DNA from: Paracentrotus lividus
Lineage: Eukaryota; Echinodermata; Echinoidea; Camarodonta; Echinidae
Length of the DNA: 64,000 nt
Direction of reading: 5' to 3'
NCBI GenBank assembly: GCA_940671915.1
Contig: CALNVZ010003433.1
Span: 49,223,143 to 49,287,142 of the forward strand
Part shown: in pieces, positions 13,061 to 24,864 of the stretch
How positions within the stretch are numbered: the first letter of the stretch is position 1
How the letters are laid out: the number at the start of each line of letters is the position of its first letter
Program-made: the position numbers and the translations under genes
The notes under the pieces: generated by a model
Database searches by the model: none
What the model saw: the letters and a program-made list of their open reading frames with translations, nothing else
What the model was told of the DNA's origin: nothing

Positions 13061-15371
13061 ACCACTGGCCAAAGACAATTTCGAAAGCTGTTTTTTATTG
13101 AAATTTTGCTATTTCCTTCCTGTGTATTATTGAGTAGGCAGAACACTTAGGCATGGGCTATTGTTTGCATTGTAAATGCATGGGTGACTACATCCATACA
13201 GTGAAGTGGAAACCGTTCTAGTGGCTTTTTGCTTGTCTGTGGCCATCCCTAGTATTAGCCAATATTTCTGCGATTTTTGGACTAGTTGGGGAAATTTGCT
13301 AGTGGATAATTTTGTGTTATTTGTAATGTTTTCATTACTATAAATAGCCTAATATCAAAGTGGAAATTTTTGCGAGGAGAGACATGTGGAATTCGCGACA
13401 ATAAAACCACTGCGAAGATAATCACTTCTCCAGTATGCATTTCAAGCATTGATTTTTGAATTTCTGTGTTATTTCAATAAACATGAAAATGCATGTTGTA
13501 TACATCATAGATGACCTTGCAATTTACTGATTTTAATGTTCCAAATAGAAAAGTAACAACAAACCGATATTTGCACCCTGAACTTCAGAAACTTATTTAG
13601 ATGCAAAGTGGAAAGTCATAGCTTCTTGACAAGCATTGAGATTGGGGTCAAAGGAAAGCCCAAATGGTTATAATCGTCTCAAATGACATATTTGTGATTA
13701 TCATAAAGAAGCATGTCAAGGAATTGTTATTGTTTAGATGTCATGGTCAGGAACTCTGGTACATTTGTCAAATTTCAGAACTGAAAACATAAATACTCCA
13801 GATCATTTCACAATTTATTAACCCAATGCATTGTCTAACCCCCCCCCCCATGGTTCATGTATTTAATGATTTAGCATATTTGAAGGGAAATAATCCAGTA
13901 GGGGAAAGGTGTATAACCCAAGCAGTTCGGTATTTCCAATTAGTTCCACTTCAAATTAGTTCTGGTTATATCTGTTAAAGTCTTTTCACAAAACTAAAAT
14001 AAATTTGAATATACTGAAAATGACAAAATACTTAAAAGAATTCCAATTTGTAGTTTCATTGAATTTCATCTTTATTGAAAGGTGTGTCAATATCAGTGGG
14101 ATGTAGATATAGGCTGGTGCTATGATGCTTTTGTGAAATACTGACCTGATTTCAAACAAATTTCCAATTATTTCTCTTTAAATTTAATACTGGTGCTACA
14201 TGGATTTGAAAAACAATAATCCTACCTGTATATGTATAGAATACTTTCAGTATTCATGCTAATCAAGACTTTTAAAAGTGAAAAGATTTTTTTGTTTTTT
14301 TTTGTTTTGTTTTTTTTGGGGGGGGGGCTACAATTCTTTAAAAAAAAATTGAAAGCTTCTTAGAGAGTTAGTCAATACAAGTTGCTGTGATGATATATGA
14401 GGCATTACATCATGAACTCATTTTCTAAACTGTATGCTTCAGCTCACAGAGATGCAATGTTTCACTAGCTCCCTCTTGTGATCATATTCATTATAATGTC
14501 AGCATTTAGGCTTTCAACTCTAGAAAAAAGAGTTTATTTATATGAATTTAATTTTATTAGTTATACATATATGTTGATGGTGCCTCTGCTCTTTGTACTC
14601 ATGTGTACATGTAGATGCAATCGCATAAATGCGAGACTATGGAAACTAACGGAGCCTTCATTTAAGAACGAGCATGTCGTAGAGTCCGTCCATGAAATTG
14701 AGCATTTTGAAGGATTTTATTTTTATCTTGTATCCATGGCAACTAAATTTTGCCATTATTTGGCATATCCAGTTGTACCCTTCACTATAAAGCACAAACA
14801 ATTTAAATATTTATCATAATTAATGTTTCGCTTGCCACCAAACAAAATTTTTAAAATGTTCATCCGTGACAAACTGATCAGGCAGAGAGTGTTATGTAGC
14901 TGCAGCACCAGTGTAAATTTGAAGACCACTGTGAATGGGATATAAGACCCTATAACCTGCCTGGGTCAAGAATACAACCATAAAAAAGGATATTCCTTTT
15001 TCAGCAAAGGTCAAAAACAACCGTTACATGAACTTTTAAACATTTTCACTGAAATTCACCAGAAATCAAGAAAGGAATATCACAAGATCTCTCACTTATC
15101 TTTTAGTGCAATGTGGACATCATGAGAGTATATTTGATCGGTTTTCTGCCGATTCCTTTTTTGTAACCGAAACTATACAGTCAAGCCACACCGCTCCCGA
15201 AATCGCTTGTATTTATACAAGTTGTATTCATGAGTTTGTGTGTTTGAATGCGTAAAAAGCAGCGTGCACCCCTGCCTTTGCGTGATTATAATTCTGCATA
15301 GAAATGATCATTTGACATGAAATTTTTGGCATTAATAAATTACACTTTCAAAATATATACATGTACATATA
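13061..15371. other. Unassigned sequence with one dispersed repeat
   Basis: A segment at about 13240-13435 (GGGGAAATTTG, then TTTTCATTACTATAAATAGC, then GTGGAAATTTT) recurs in reverse orientation at about 44745-44900, so it is a dispersed repeat. A T/G homopolymer block lies near 14287-14328. A 113-codon open frame at 14478-14819 is AT-driven and not recognised. Nothing else was seen. Confidence 0.45.
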
Positions 15372-16371
15372 CAGTGGTGGCCAAAATTATTAGAACACCT
15401 GAACCTACACAAAGTCTATGGGATTATCAATGCCCTAGTTCATTTGCCGAAATCAGATTAAAAATATCTTTTGTGTGCCATGAGCTTTCATGACTTTTTA
15501 GTATATGGTCTTACGTATATGTAGGCACCAAATTTATATAGTTTCGACCATCTGGTAATGCGCAGCATTAAAAACAGTTGCGCTATGCGCTTTTGGTTTC
15601 CCCATAGACTTGTGTATTAAACATGTAGTCCAAATGCAAAAAAAGTAAAATGCCAATTACATATGCCGATTGCTCAAAAAGTATTTGAGGTAGAAGTATG
15701 AAACTTAGCAGGCTTATTTATTCTAGTATACCCTCAAATACATGCTAAGTTTCAGAAAATTTGGTCAAATGGGGAGGGTGGATTCGCCCCCACCCTTGGT
15801 GGTGAGATGACCAAAATAACCATGCCCATTGAAGGTTAAGACTATTTTTTCATTTAATGAAGACACTCCTTGTAAATGTATATTTTTTTTAAGGAAATTT
15901 TATGACCGATTCAAATATGTTGAAATTTTAAGGGTCATTGGAACGGGGGACTGAAATAGGGGCACTGAATTAAAAATTTGGGGCCCTTCAAAAATAATTT
16001 AAAAATCCCCAAATAAGATATAACCACTTCAACCTGTGTTGTTATGAATGCCATTTTTGACATCCTCAGGAAATTTCCTTTCAGAATATATATACTTTTG
16101 TAGGGAGAGGCTTAAAATGTTTAACGTTATGACACTTTGATAATGAAAGGGGCAAGATTTTTCAGATTTTTCAATCGGTGGTGTAACATAAAAAAGGGCG
16201 ACTTGGGGGCGAGTTCCCAACGCATGACTTTGTTATTTAGTTTTTTTAAAGCATAATGATGATATTTGGAGCCATTCCAACCATTTTATAGGTATTCAAA
16301 TGGTCAACTGATTGAAAATTACTAAAATAATTTAAATATGCTTGGTGTTCTAATAATTTTGGCCACCACTG
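15372..16371. mobile_element. Non-autonomous Tc1/mariner-like element, copy 1 (1.0 kb)
   Basis: Terminal inverted repeats begin CAGTGGTGGCCAAAATTATT and continue AGAACACC. They are flanked by TA on both sides, the Tc1/mariner target. The interior has no transposase-like frame. A second copy at 30430-31420 is colinear over its full length in the same orientation. This copy looks the better preserved of the two. Confidence 0.88.
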
Positions 16372-16505
16372 TATATTCCTTGATAAGAAAGACAATACGT
16401 CTTTCAAAATAGTAGAAATTGTGGGATATATTTTGCGTTGAAATCTGTTTGGGAATTTTTTGAATAACTAGCCACAAATATGCTTTCCAAAAATGCATGA
16501 AACAA

Positions 16506-16804
16506 ATCATTTCAAGTTTTATACCAGTCAGGAGCTAGCTAAATGTGCAGTAAATACTAAATTGTTTCAATTACTGCGATCTGATTGGCTGGTGTGATTT
16601 TTAGTTTGATTTGATTGGTTGATGCAATTCTCACCACGCCACCAAAGGTCACTGCGCGGTCAGGTAACGGCTCCTACCTGTTTCAAAATCCCTGCTCGCA
16701 TCAATCCTTGATTCAAGCAGCCAATCAGAAAGCCGCATTTTCTGTATTTTGGACTTGCTTTATATTTTGCTAGCTGCTGACTGGTATAAAAAGTAAATGA
16801 TATC
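16506..16804. mobile_element. MITE with TTTTATACCAGTCAG ends
   Basis: The left end reads ATCATTT, 4 bases, TTTTATACCAGTCAG, then GAGCTAGC. The right end is its reverse complement (GCTAGC, then CTGACTGGTATAAAA, then AAATGAT). The inner inverted arms carry CTGATTGGCTG, so two opposed CCAAT-type motifs are part of the transposon and do not by themselves mark a host promoter. Confidence 0.65.
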
Positions 16805-17139
16805 GAAAGTTACTACATTTTGAAGCTAAGATTTTATTCTTTCCAATTATGTAATTTCATTTGGAATCATGCAAAAATGACTACTTTTCTTGTCACTTAT
16901 ACCGAACTGAACATATTTTTTTTTGTGTTTCAAATATTTAATCAATACTTTTACAATAATCAGATATGATAAAATACCATAAAATGTGCATTGGACAGGC
17001 CGTTTATTAAGTTTTTTTTTAGAATATCATTCCGTTCACAAATCAAAATCTACAACGGTTGAAAAATCTCTTTTTTTTAGCCCTGTTTTCTCTCGCACGA
17101 GTGTAGAATTGAGGACTGGGAGAGTTCTATTCTATGTGA

Positions 17140-17385
17140 CCGATTGTGTTGGCTCAGTGGATTAGAGCGTCTGCTCATAATCGGGAGGTCATGGGTTCGG
17201 AGTCCGCGCCGCGTCATTACCAAAAGACGATGTTCCAAACAAAATGGGTAGTCTCCTTGCTTCCCCTTTGTTGGCGTCTCAACCAAAGAGGGGGATAGTA
17301 GCAACGTTCCTTCTCGATGAAATGTGACCTCGCAATGAATTTTTTGCGCTACTCAGCTGGTATTTAGGCCGTATCAAATAAAATC
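17140..17385 (+). mobile_element. tRNA-derived SINE
   Basis: The head contains an A-box-like TGGCTCAGTGGATTAGAGCG and a B-box-like GGGTTCGGAGTCC at tRNA spacing. The anticodon-loop segment is CTCATAA, which resembles a Met(CAT) tRNA. The acceptor stem does not close well and there is no intact cloverleaf. A non-tRNA body follows, ending in ATCAAATAAAATC. It is a RNA polymerase III-type SINE and not a functional tRNA gene. Confidence 0.65.
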
Positions 17386-20039
17386 AAGGATTGCTTACTT
17401 GATAAGCGTTCCTGTCCTCGTTAATGCAGGCGATAGGTGCATTGGCGTTCGATGCCCGGGTTGTGTGAAACCGGCGTCTCAATACAAAAATTACTTTAAA
17501 ATAATAAGGTAGTTGCCTGCTTCCCTGTTGGCCAGTTTTCAACTAATGAATTATTGTAAGTTGCAGTGTTTCAAAGAATCACCATGTCATGATTTATTCA
17601 TCATTTACGCTACTACTATGTAGCCTCTCCTATCTACTCATAGGTCAAATTAATTCCCTGCGCCTACTAAATCTTCAAACTTAATAACAATTTGATATTA
17701 CTTAAGAACATTCTTGGTGTTACAAAGAATAAAATTGTGAGCTTGGCCTAGAGTGTTACACATTATTTGTGAGAGGTGAACAAATATAAAAGAGTGGATG
17801 CATATTTCACATCGCCCTGTTTTGTTTATTCGAGGGTAAATGCTATACTGTGAAAGTAGGAAATTCTAATATTTGTTGTCTTGGTCAGACACGAAGAGTG
17901 ATTTGAAATCTAGTCTGTAAGATTTGAGGATTGGATGCAGCTATTTACACTGCAATTAGAATCTTTCTAATACTCTCTATTCTGAGAATTTATGATGAAA
18001 ATATTATTTCGTCATAATTTTCATGCATAAAATTATTATAGATAATATAGATAAATTTTGTATTATTTAATATATTGTTATATTTTTATGTATTCAATGT
18101 TAATGTAGAATATAATTATTTACACAGGTATTTAATGTCTATGAGTCCTCTTTTTCTATCGTATTATTGATCATTGATCATTATCTACTTAATTTGGTGT
18201 ATATAACTTGGCCAAATTATGAGGTGAAAGTTTATGGAAATTTAAAGCTTCAATTTTAACCAAAATCTTGCGATTTCTGCAAAGCGTTCCTGTGGTGTGT
18301 TCTGCAGGCATCGTGCTATGCTATCTACCTACTGGCGAAACGAGTAGAATACCAATGGTATGGGTTTGCTTTTGTCAAACAAAGTGCTTCTTCCAAACAA
18401 TGTGCTTCGTAAAAATCATAGAGGCAAATCTGTGACAATGTCTTACGAAATCTTTGGCCTCCTTCTGTCTCCGGAAGGGGGCTAAATGGAAATAAAGAAT
18501 AAGGGGAGGATACGGCTCCGTAAAAGGATCATGCATGAGCCAATGTGATCTTGGCATAAGTTATAACCAGGATGTTAATTAATGCCCTTATGAACCTAAG
18601 TAGACTAAATGACCTTGACCCATTAAAGCATAGCTTGCCTTTAAGCTTTGAATCGAGGGTTTTCCCCTTTTCTCAATCACCAGGCAGGCTGAATCCAAAC
18701 ATATTCCTTCATTAACAGGATTATTTCTTCTAGATGGAAGTGTATTTCGAAGGAAAGTGTCTCATTGATAAAAAAAAAGTGTGGCGTCCATTCAGAGATA
18801 CCTAAAATGTACATCTCAAAACAAAGCAACACAGTTTAGCTGTCAGAACTTCTAACCCAGTTCAATATTAAAGTTTGATATTGTATTGTTAGTATCAAAC
18901 ATCATTGATAATATATAGTAATTTTCACATGAAATGCCATTAAAAATTATATATGAAATAATATTATATTAACAATTTTATGATATAAATTGCTTTACAT
19001 TGAATAAATGATTAGTTAGTTTTAAGAAGTAAATTGTGTTATGATTTAATTTGTATAAAGAATATGTCTATAAAAATATGGTTTTTCCATTCTGAAGAAT
19101 TAGCAACTTTGATGCTATCACCTCTTCATAATCAATTGTGTACATTTTAGTTTTTACCAATTCATATTACTTGCTCGGTGATTGGGTACAGAGCTAGTTA
19201 TTGATTTTTGGTAACCATGACAACCTGTGGTGAAAGTGTTTATTCAACTGTCCTTTGAAATTTTCTTGCCAAAAATAATCATGAATGGTTAGTAAGATTT
19301 TTGTAGATGCAGTGTATAGCACCTGACAGTTGAAACGAAATTCATGGATATCAATTATTTTAAATTATATTTGACTGCTAAGTGAAAATTGGTGCAATAT
19401 TATTTTATCAACTACTTTTGTCCTATCTGGGACTTGTTAGCAAAGGACACAATCCACTTGGTTATAAAACAGGACGTCTTGGTTAGATGACCATTGTCCA
19501 ATCACCCTCCTTTTCATTTGAGCTGTTCTAAATATTTAATTTAGATTTCAATATTACTCAAATTTTTTACTTTCTTTAAAACAGAGTTTATAATAAGAAA
19601 AGTTATACTAAGATAACAGCTGTTTTATCTTTTCCTATAAGACATCATTTCATTCTTGGCTAGGAATGCATGAACAATGTCATGCATGAAAGATCAGAGA
19701 AAACAAGTTCACTTTGAATAGGAATATTGATTTTTTTTTAACACAATCAGCTGTCTTAACAACTATTTGTATGGTTTCAAAGGATTACACTTTTTTTTAG
19801 ATCCATTAATCCATAGATTTTGTCTGTAGATGAGTAGATTACAAGTTTTAAAGTGTTTCTTTATGTACTTGACTTCTACTGCCTTTGATACTTATTGAAC
19901 TGGTCTCCATGTCCTGCTATCACTGTCTGTACAGTAGTATAAGCACTTGTTTATACCTTTAATATAGTTACACTTATCCAGAGACAGTGTTAACTGGCCA
20001 TCTAATAGCAGAGCTACCCTGAACAAGTAATTGGCTTCG
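17386..20039. other. Unassigned, very AT-rich stretch
   Basis: Long A/T-dominated sequence (for example 18000-18250 and 18890-19080). A CCCGGGTT / GGCGTCTC block at 17450-17482 may be further SINE body. No exons or terminal repeats were recognised. Confidence 0.4.
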
Positions 20040-20795
20040 GAACCGGGGGGCAAAAATTTTGGGGGGCTCAGATATCGTTGAGCCCCCCAACATTTTTGAT
20101 GCGTACAGATATCGCGATCGCCCTTATAATTTTTATTTGACTTAGATAATATTGAACCCCAAGATTTGTATCATCATTGTTTGTTTTATTTGTGGAGGGG
20201 ACTCAGACATCATTAAGCCCTCCCTAATCTTACTGAGGAGTCATTGGGCTCCCACCAATCTTTTTATATAAAAGTTTATATTTCTGGTCTCTATTGTCAA
20301 ATTTTTAGCTCGCGCTATAAGGAACATGGAACTACTTTCTAGATGGAGCTCAGCCATTGAACCCCCCCCCCCCCGTGTTGAGAGGGGCTTCGATATGTTT
20401 GAGCCCCCCCCCCTTTCTGCTCATATTTGTTTGAAATGCTCATATTTCAAATTTCTCTTGAAAAATGTTTAACTCATTGCTGCTCGATCGCGGATCGGAT
20501 CGCATGTCTTTCTGTTTGATTTTTTTTTCATAATGATAAGGGTTCCCTAATATATTGGTGGGCTCAAACAATCAGCCCCCCCCCTCCCTCCTCCCCAAGT
20601 GGTTTTGGGTAGGTCGATATCATTGAGCTCCCTCTCTGCTCCCAATTTTTTTAAACCTCATGTATCAAGTTCTCTTTTTAATTTTTTTTTAAAACTCGGA
20701 TGTCTTTCAGTTATTTTAACAAAAACCGCTTGAATGCACACTTTCAGTTGGTTGATATATAAAAATTTCAGCTCGCGCTTCGCGCTCGCATTGTT
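20040..20795. repeat. G/C-run repeat block with TTGAGCCCCCC and GCTCGCGCTTCGC words
   Basis: Several loose copies of GGGGGCTC...ATATCGTTGAGCCCCCC recur, mixed with homopolymer C runs. The block ends in TCAGCTCGCGCTTCGCGCTC, a word that also occurs (with changes) near 33745 and 35478. I see old tandem or nested dispersed repeat material, with no coding content. Confidence 0.55.
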
Positions 20796-21443
20796 TAAGA
20801 GTGACAAATTTTATTTGTGTCTTGTCAAAGAACATTTGTGAAGTATGTGGCCAGGATTTAAAAAAAAAATCAGAAATCAACACATCTATGAATTTATACA
20901 CATCTAGATATAATTTGGCATATCCATCAAAGTATGTCAACATCGACCCAAATTGTTTCCAAAATAAGTATATATTCAATAACACAGACTTTATTCATTT
21001 TTTTCTGTGTGTATGTAGTTTTCTATAAATGTTTACATCATGTCAGTTACATGACAGGAGACCATGTAGACATTCATGTGCATCATTTTAAACAGATATG
21101 TTGTGTTTTTAAACACAAGTTTGTTACTTTTTTATAATACAATAATGACTTAACATATTTTACCACAAGTTTGATAACTGTTTATATAAAGAAAGTACTA
21201 AATTGAATCCTTGAAAGAGAAAAATGTAGGTTAACTGTTTCTCACCAACTAGATGGCACAGATGGGTTCAAACGTTGGTGACAGAATACATGTACAATGT
21301 ACATTTGTTTATTTAGATCTAGTATTTCACCTTTGATATATGCATAGGTTTAGATTTTGAATACATTTTGTAGATCTGCTTTATTCATTGACATCATTTA
21401 TCATGTTTCTAAATTATTTTTTTATCTCTTTCTTGTTTTTCAG

Positions 21444-24400
21444 CAATTGTTGGGGTGTGACATGAATCACAACATGGAGGTAAATCAGAGAGGGGGTCTC
21501 AGTCAAGGAATCCAGCTAGGGCTGAGAATGGGACCGTTTACCAGTCTTCCCAGAGCAGGACAGACCTGAAGGAGGGATGTCTAAACAGGATCTGCTTCAG
21601 AGGATGAGAGCAAATAAAATCGTCAGAATGACCAACTTGTTTCCAGAAACAACTGGTTTACCAAGTAGACCACAGTCTCTTCAAAGTCCAAACGCAAGAC
21701 CACAGGCTGGTCCAAGTCCTACTGGTAGACAACTGAATACAAGTCCTACAGGAAGACCACAACCGAATACAGGTCTACAGGAAGAACGCCTGGTTCAAGT
21801 CCTAATGCAAGACCAAAGTAGTACAAGTCCTCCAGGTAGGCCACAGAGTGGTTTGAGTCCAACAGGTAGACCACAGTCTGGTCCAAGTCCTATGGGTAGA
21901 CCACAGAGTGTGCAAGTCCTCCAGACGTGTTCGTGTTGAGGTAGAGTCCATGCCAGGATGACACCAGATCAAATTTAGAAAGGACAGGGAATCGTCGGAG
22001 ACGACGCCTAACTCATCTACAAGGTGATAAGGATTGGGTAGTCCAGAGCGAGCAGTCCTATTGCCACACCCGAGAGGAGATCTCATATAATATAGTCCAA
22101 GAGAATATTGATGTCAAACAACAAGATGTTCCAACTGTAACAAGCATAACAAAACCAATGCCTCGTCAGCGACGATCACAGAGCCATGATCGAGAGTCTC
22201 TCAGCAAAAGGTATCTGATTCTGAGAAACAAGTCTTATTGAAACATATGAGTTTTACAACAACAAAAACAACAACAAATAGAGAAGAGAAGCAACAGAGG
22301 GGTGTTAGAGACATGCAAAAAATAAAACTCAAGCAGGAGTTGCAGTTGTTGAGTGAACAGGAACAGCGTTGTTCATAATTACAAAAGTTTGAAGGTGGTA
22401 TGGCCTCTGAGCACAATGTGAACTGGGTTCGTAAGCAAAAGAAGATGTTTGATAGCAGCAAGTGTCAAGATGCACGTAATACATCAAGCTGCCAGTCAAG
22501 CAGTGATTGAAGAAGACAATCCCAGCAGTAAACGGCAAGGAGAAGGCGCCCCAACCTAGACACACAGCAGAGCATCACCAGGCAGCTTCAGGACCCAGAC
22601 AACCACTCCAGTAATGCCTAAGCTTTGTCCAGAGGAGATCATGCTCGATCAGTACACAGGCAGAAACTAGGATCAAACCATACATCAACAACGGCAGCCA
22701 CAGCAGACAACATCTACATTATCCCACAGAAAACACTAGCGCAACAAGTAGATTAAAGCATCATCGGCAACACAAGAACCATCTCAACACTCAGCTCATG
22801 GACATGTAGCTCAGACCAAGTTCAAGGTCACCCAACTCAAGGACACAAGCTCAGAGCACCAACTGGTAGAAGATCATCACTAGAAGCAGTGAGGCTAGCC
22901 TTAGCTCCTCAGAATCCAGTGAGGTTCTTTTGTTAAATTATAACGCAGAGGTTCAATCGGGATACCAGCCTTCAAAGAACCCACCAAGCCTCAAATAAAA
23001 AATCCAGTAGCTAGAATCTCTCAAGCCTTTAGGAAAGGAATCTCTCCCAAGCTCTACAGAAACAATCTGAGACATCCAGCAAATAATCTCAGGGTCCGTT
23101 AGAAAGACTAAGTCATCTACCTCAAGAAAGAAGGATATCCAGCAAAGAAATGGAGAAATTATAAAAGAACAGCTGAACGATGAAGCTTGAGCAGAGACAA
23201 ATGAGGAGGCTGAAATGAGCTAAATAGTACTGAGGAACGCCAAGACGGAGAAGACGAGAAAGCCGACAAATTGAAGAGGATAAGACGAGCAGACGATCAC
23301 GGGAAACGAGAATCGGGTTAGGAACATGAACAGGAAGTCGTTCATTGGATGTTTACAGCGATCAACATGCGGATATGACAAAGCCAGCGGATCAAGGGTT
23401 ACATGGGGTTAATGATAGAAAGATAATCCAGAGGCTGAATCAAAGACTAGTACAAGCATCAGTTCTGATATCATCCAGGTGCTAAAATTGGGCAGATGAA
23501 AGTGATGGTGTTGCCATGGTTACTGCTGAATCTCATCCTGATATAGATACGAGAAATAAATCTGAAGGAAGTAAGAAGCTTGACAGTGATTGTACGATAT
23601 CAGATGATCAATCAGAAAACTCAGTGCTATAGAAGAAGAAATCACACCAAGAAGTCAACAGTCAATAGAGGGGGTATGATACCTTCTGTACCTATTAACA
23701 ATATCCAATCAGACTCTGAAGATAAAGCTTTAGATGAAGCTCTTGATATACTTCATGAACTTGCCTCAACTCAGATTAACACTAGAATATATCTCACAAT
23801 ATTAAACATCATGATTCCAGTACTGATGGCTCACTTCACACTGCCCGGAATAAATACCAAATCTAAAGAAATTGCAACTAATAACTTCACGAAAATAAAG
23901 ATCGTGAAAATGTATCGCTTGAAGAGTCTGATTTCACTCAGCAGGGAATTGAAACCAAATCTCTGGATAATAATTAACCTCACACAACAATGAGATTGAT
24001 TGGACAGAGCTCCCTCTCCATGGTAAACCCATCAACGGCAGTGTGAAAGTGAGTCCAAAGCGAGTGTTAGCTACCAGTCTTCCTGACTCTGTGATCAGGA
24101 ATGTGAGTGGTGAGGGACACGTGCAGACAAGGTCTAACAGAGGAAACACAGCTCTATAGAAATAAACATAGAGAGGAAACACAACCTATAGGTAAGCCAG
24201 ATCTGCGACCATTACAACAACAGAAAGAAGTAAACAACGAGAGGAAATACAGTCAGCTAATATAGATCTGTCATTGGAACTTTGAAAAGCGACATGAAGA
24301 ATTATCTGGTACTGTAACCCCATACCTGAAGTGACACAAGGTGAAGAGCAGGAGAGGACGGGATCGCTATCCGTCGTAAACGCTTTGTCAAGCAAGTAAG

Positions 24401-24864
24401 TTTCCATTCAGAGTCTGGTAAACTACAGCAAGTTATAGGAGAAGCTGACAAAGAGACATCATCCACTAATACCAGTTCTATAAGGATAAATGAACCTGAA
24501 TCTTCAGAACCCAATCAGAGACATCCCCACCAGGCTCACCAAGAAGGGATTCTTGCTAGAGGGAGGTTTTCTGTAAACGTGATCATCCAAGCTTGTCAAA
24601 GCAAACTGGTGAGATGTATCGAAGACCGAAAAGCGCCCTCTTTGACATTGCAATCCGTAATAAGTCGGATGCGAAGGAAAAGGTGATGGGGCCGACCGAG
24701 GCCGATGAGCGCCTTATATCTCAGAGGTGATAGTGATCCTACTGAGCGAGGGAGCCATTGTGCCCAAGCACTACCGGCCTCAGAGCGATTCCTTGATGCA
24801 GTTGGATAAATTTGATAGTCTGCAGATAAAACCAAAACCAAGAAGAGAAAGATCACCAAGTCCG
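21444..24864 (+). CDS. Large disordered-protein exon, possibly 5' coding exon of the RIPOR gene; frame interrupted
   Basis: A pyrimidine-rich tract and CAG precede the block and CCG|GTAAGT ends it, so it looks like one 3.4-kb internal exon. An ATG at 21462 is a possible start. Coding signs are a Ser/Pro/Gln/Arg-rich composition and a tandem SPTGRPQSGP-type peptide repeat at 21690-21925. Peptides such as SKQDLLQRMRANKIVRMTN, SDSEDKALDEALDILHELAS and MYRRPKSALFDIAIRNK also appear, ending in KPRRERSPSP. The frame changes every 100-400 bp, mostly by one or two bases, for example between the first ATG frame and the frame at 21568. The 3' end is phase 0, matching the first RIPOR exon at 59079, so RERSPSP could join GLRGFSS. 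No known domain was recognised. Alternatives are a separate gene, a decaying exon, or a real exon with consensus errors. Confidence 0.55.
21690..21925 (+). repeat. In-exon tandem repeat encoding (S-P-T/M/P-G-R-P-Q-S-G)
   Basis: About seven units of roughly 30 bp, with consensus AGTCCTACAGGTAGACCACA, encode a Ser-Pro-x-Gly-Arg-Pro peptide repeat. Comparing units shows missing single bases (near 21776 and 21909) and two missing bases near 21815. The third base position varies as expected for coding sequence. Confidence 0.75.

Noticed and set aside
14478-14819. 113-codon open frame on the + strand
   Set aside because: AT-rich sequence, no splice context, no recognised similarity and hydrophobic low-information composition. 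It is within chance length for this base composition.
16580-16745. Promoter with two CCAAT boxes
   Set aside because: The CCAAT motifs are mirror parts of the inverted arms of a MITE and so are explained by the element.
17143-17215. Functional tRNA-Met gene
   Set aside because: A- and B-box words are present but the stems do not pair properly and a SINE body follows, so it is a SINE head.
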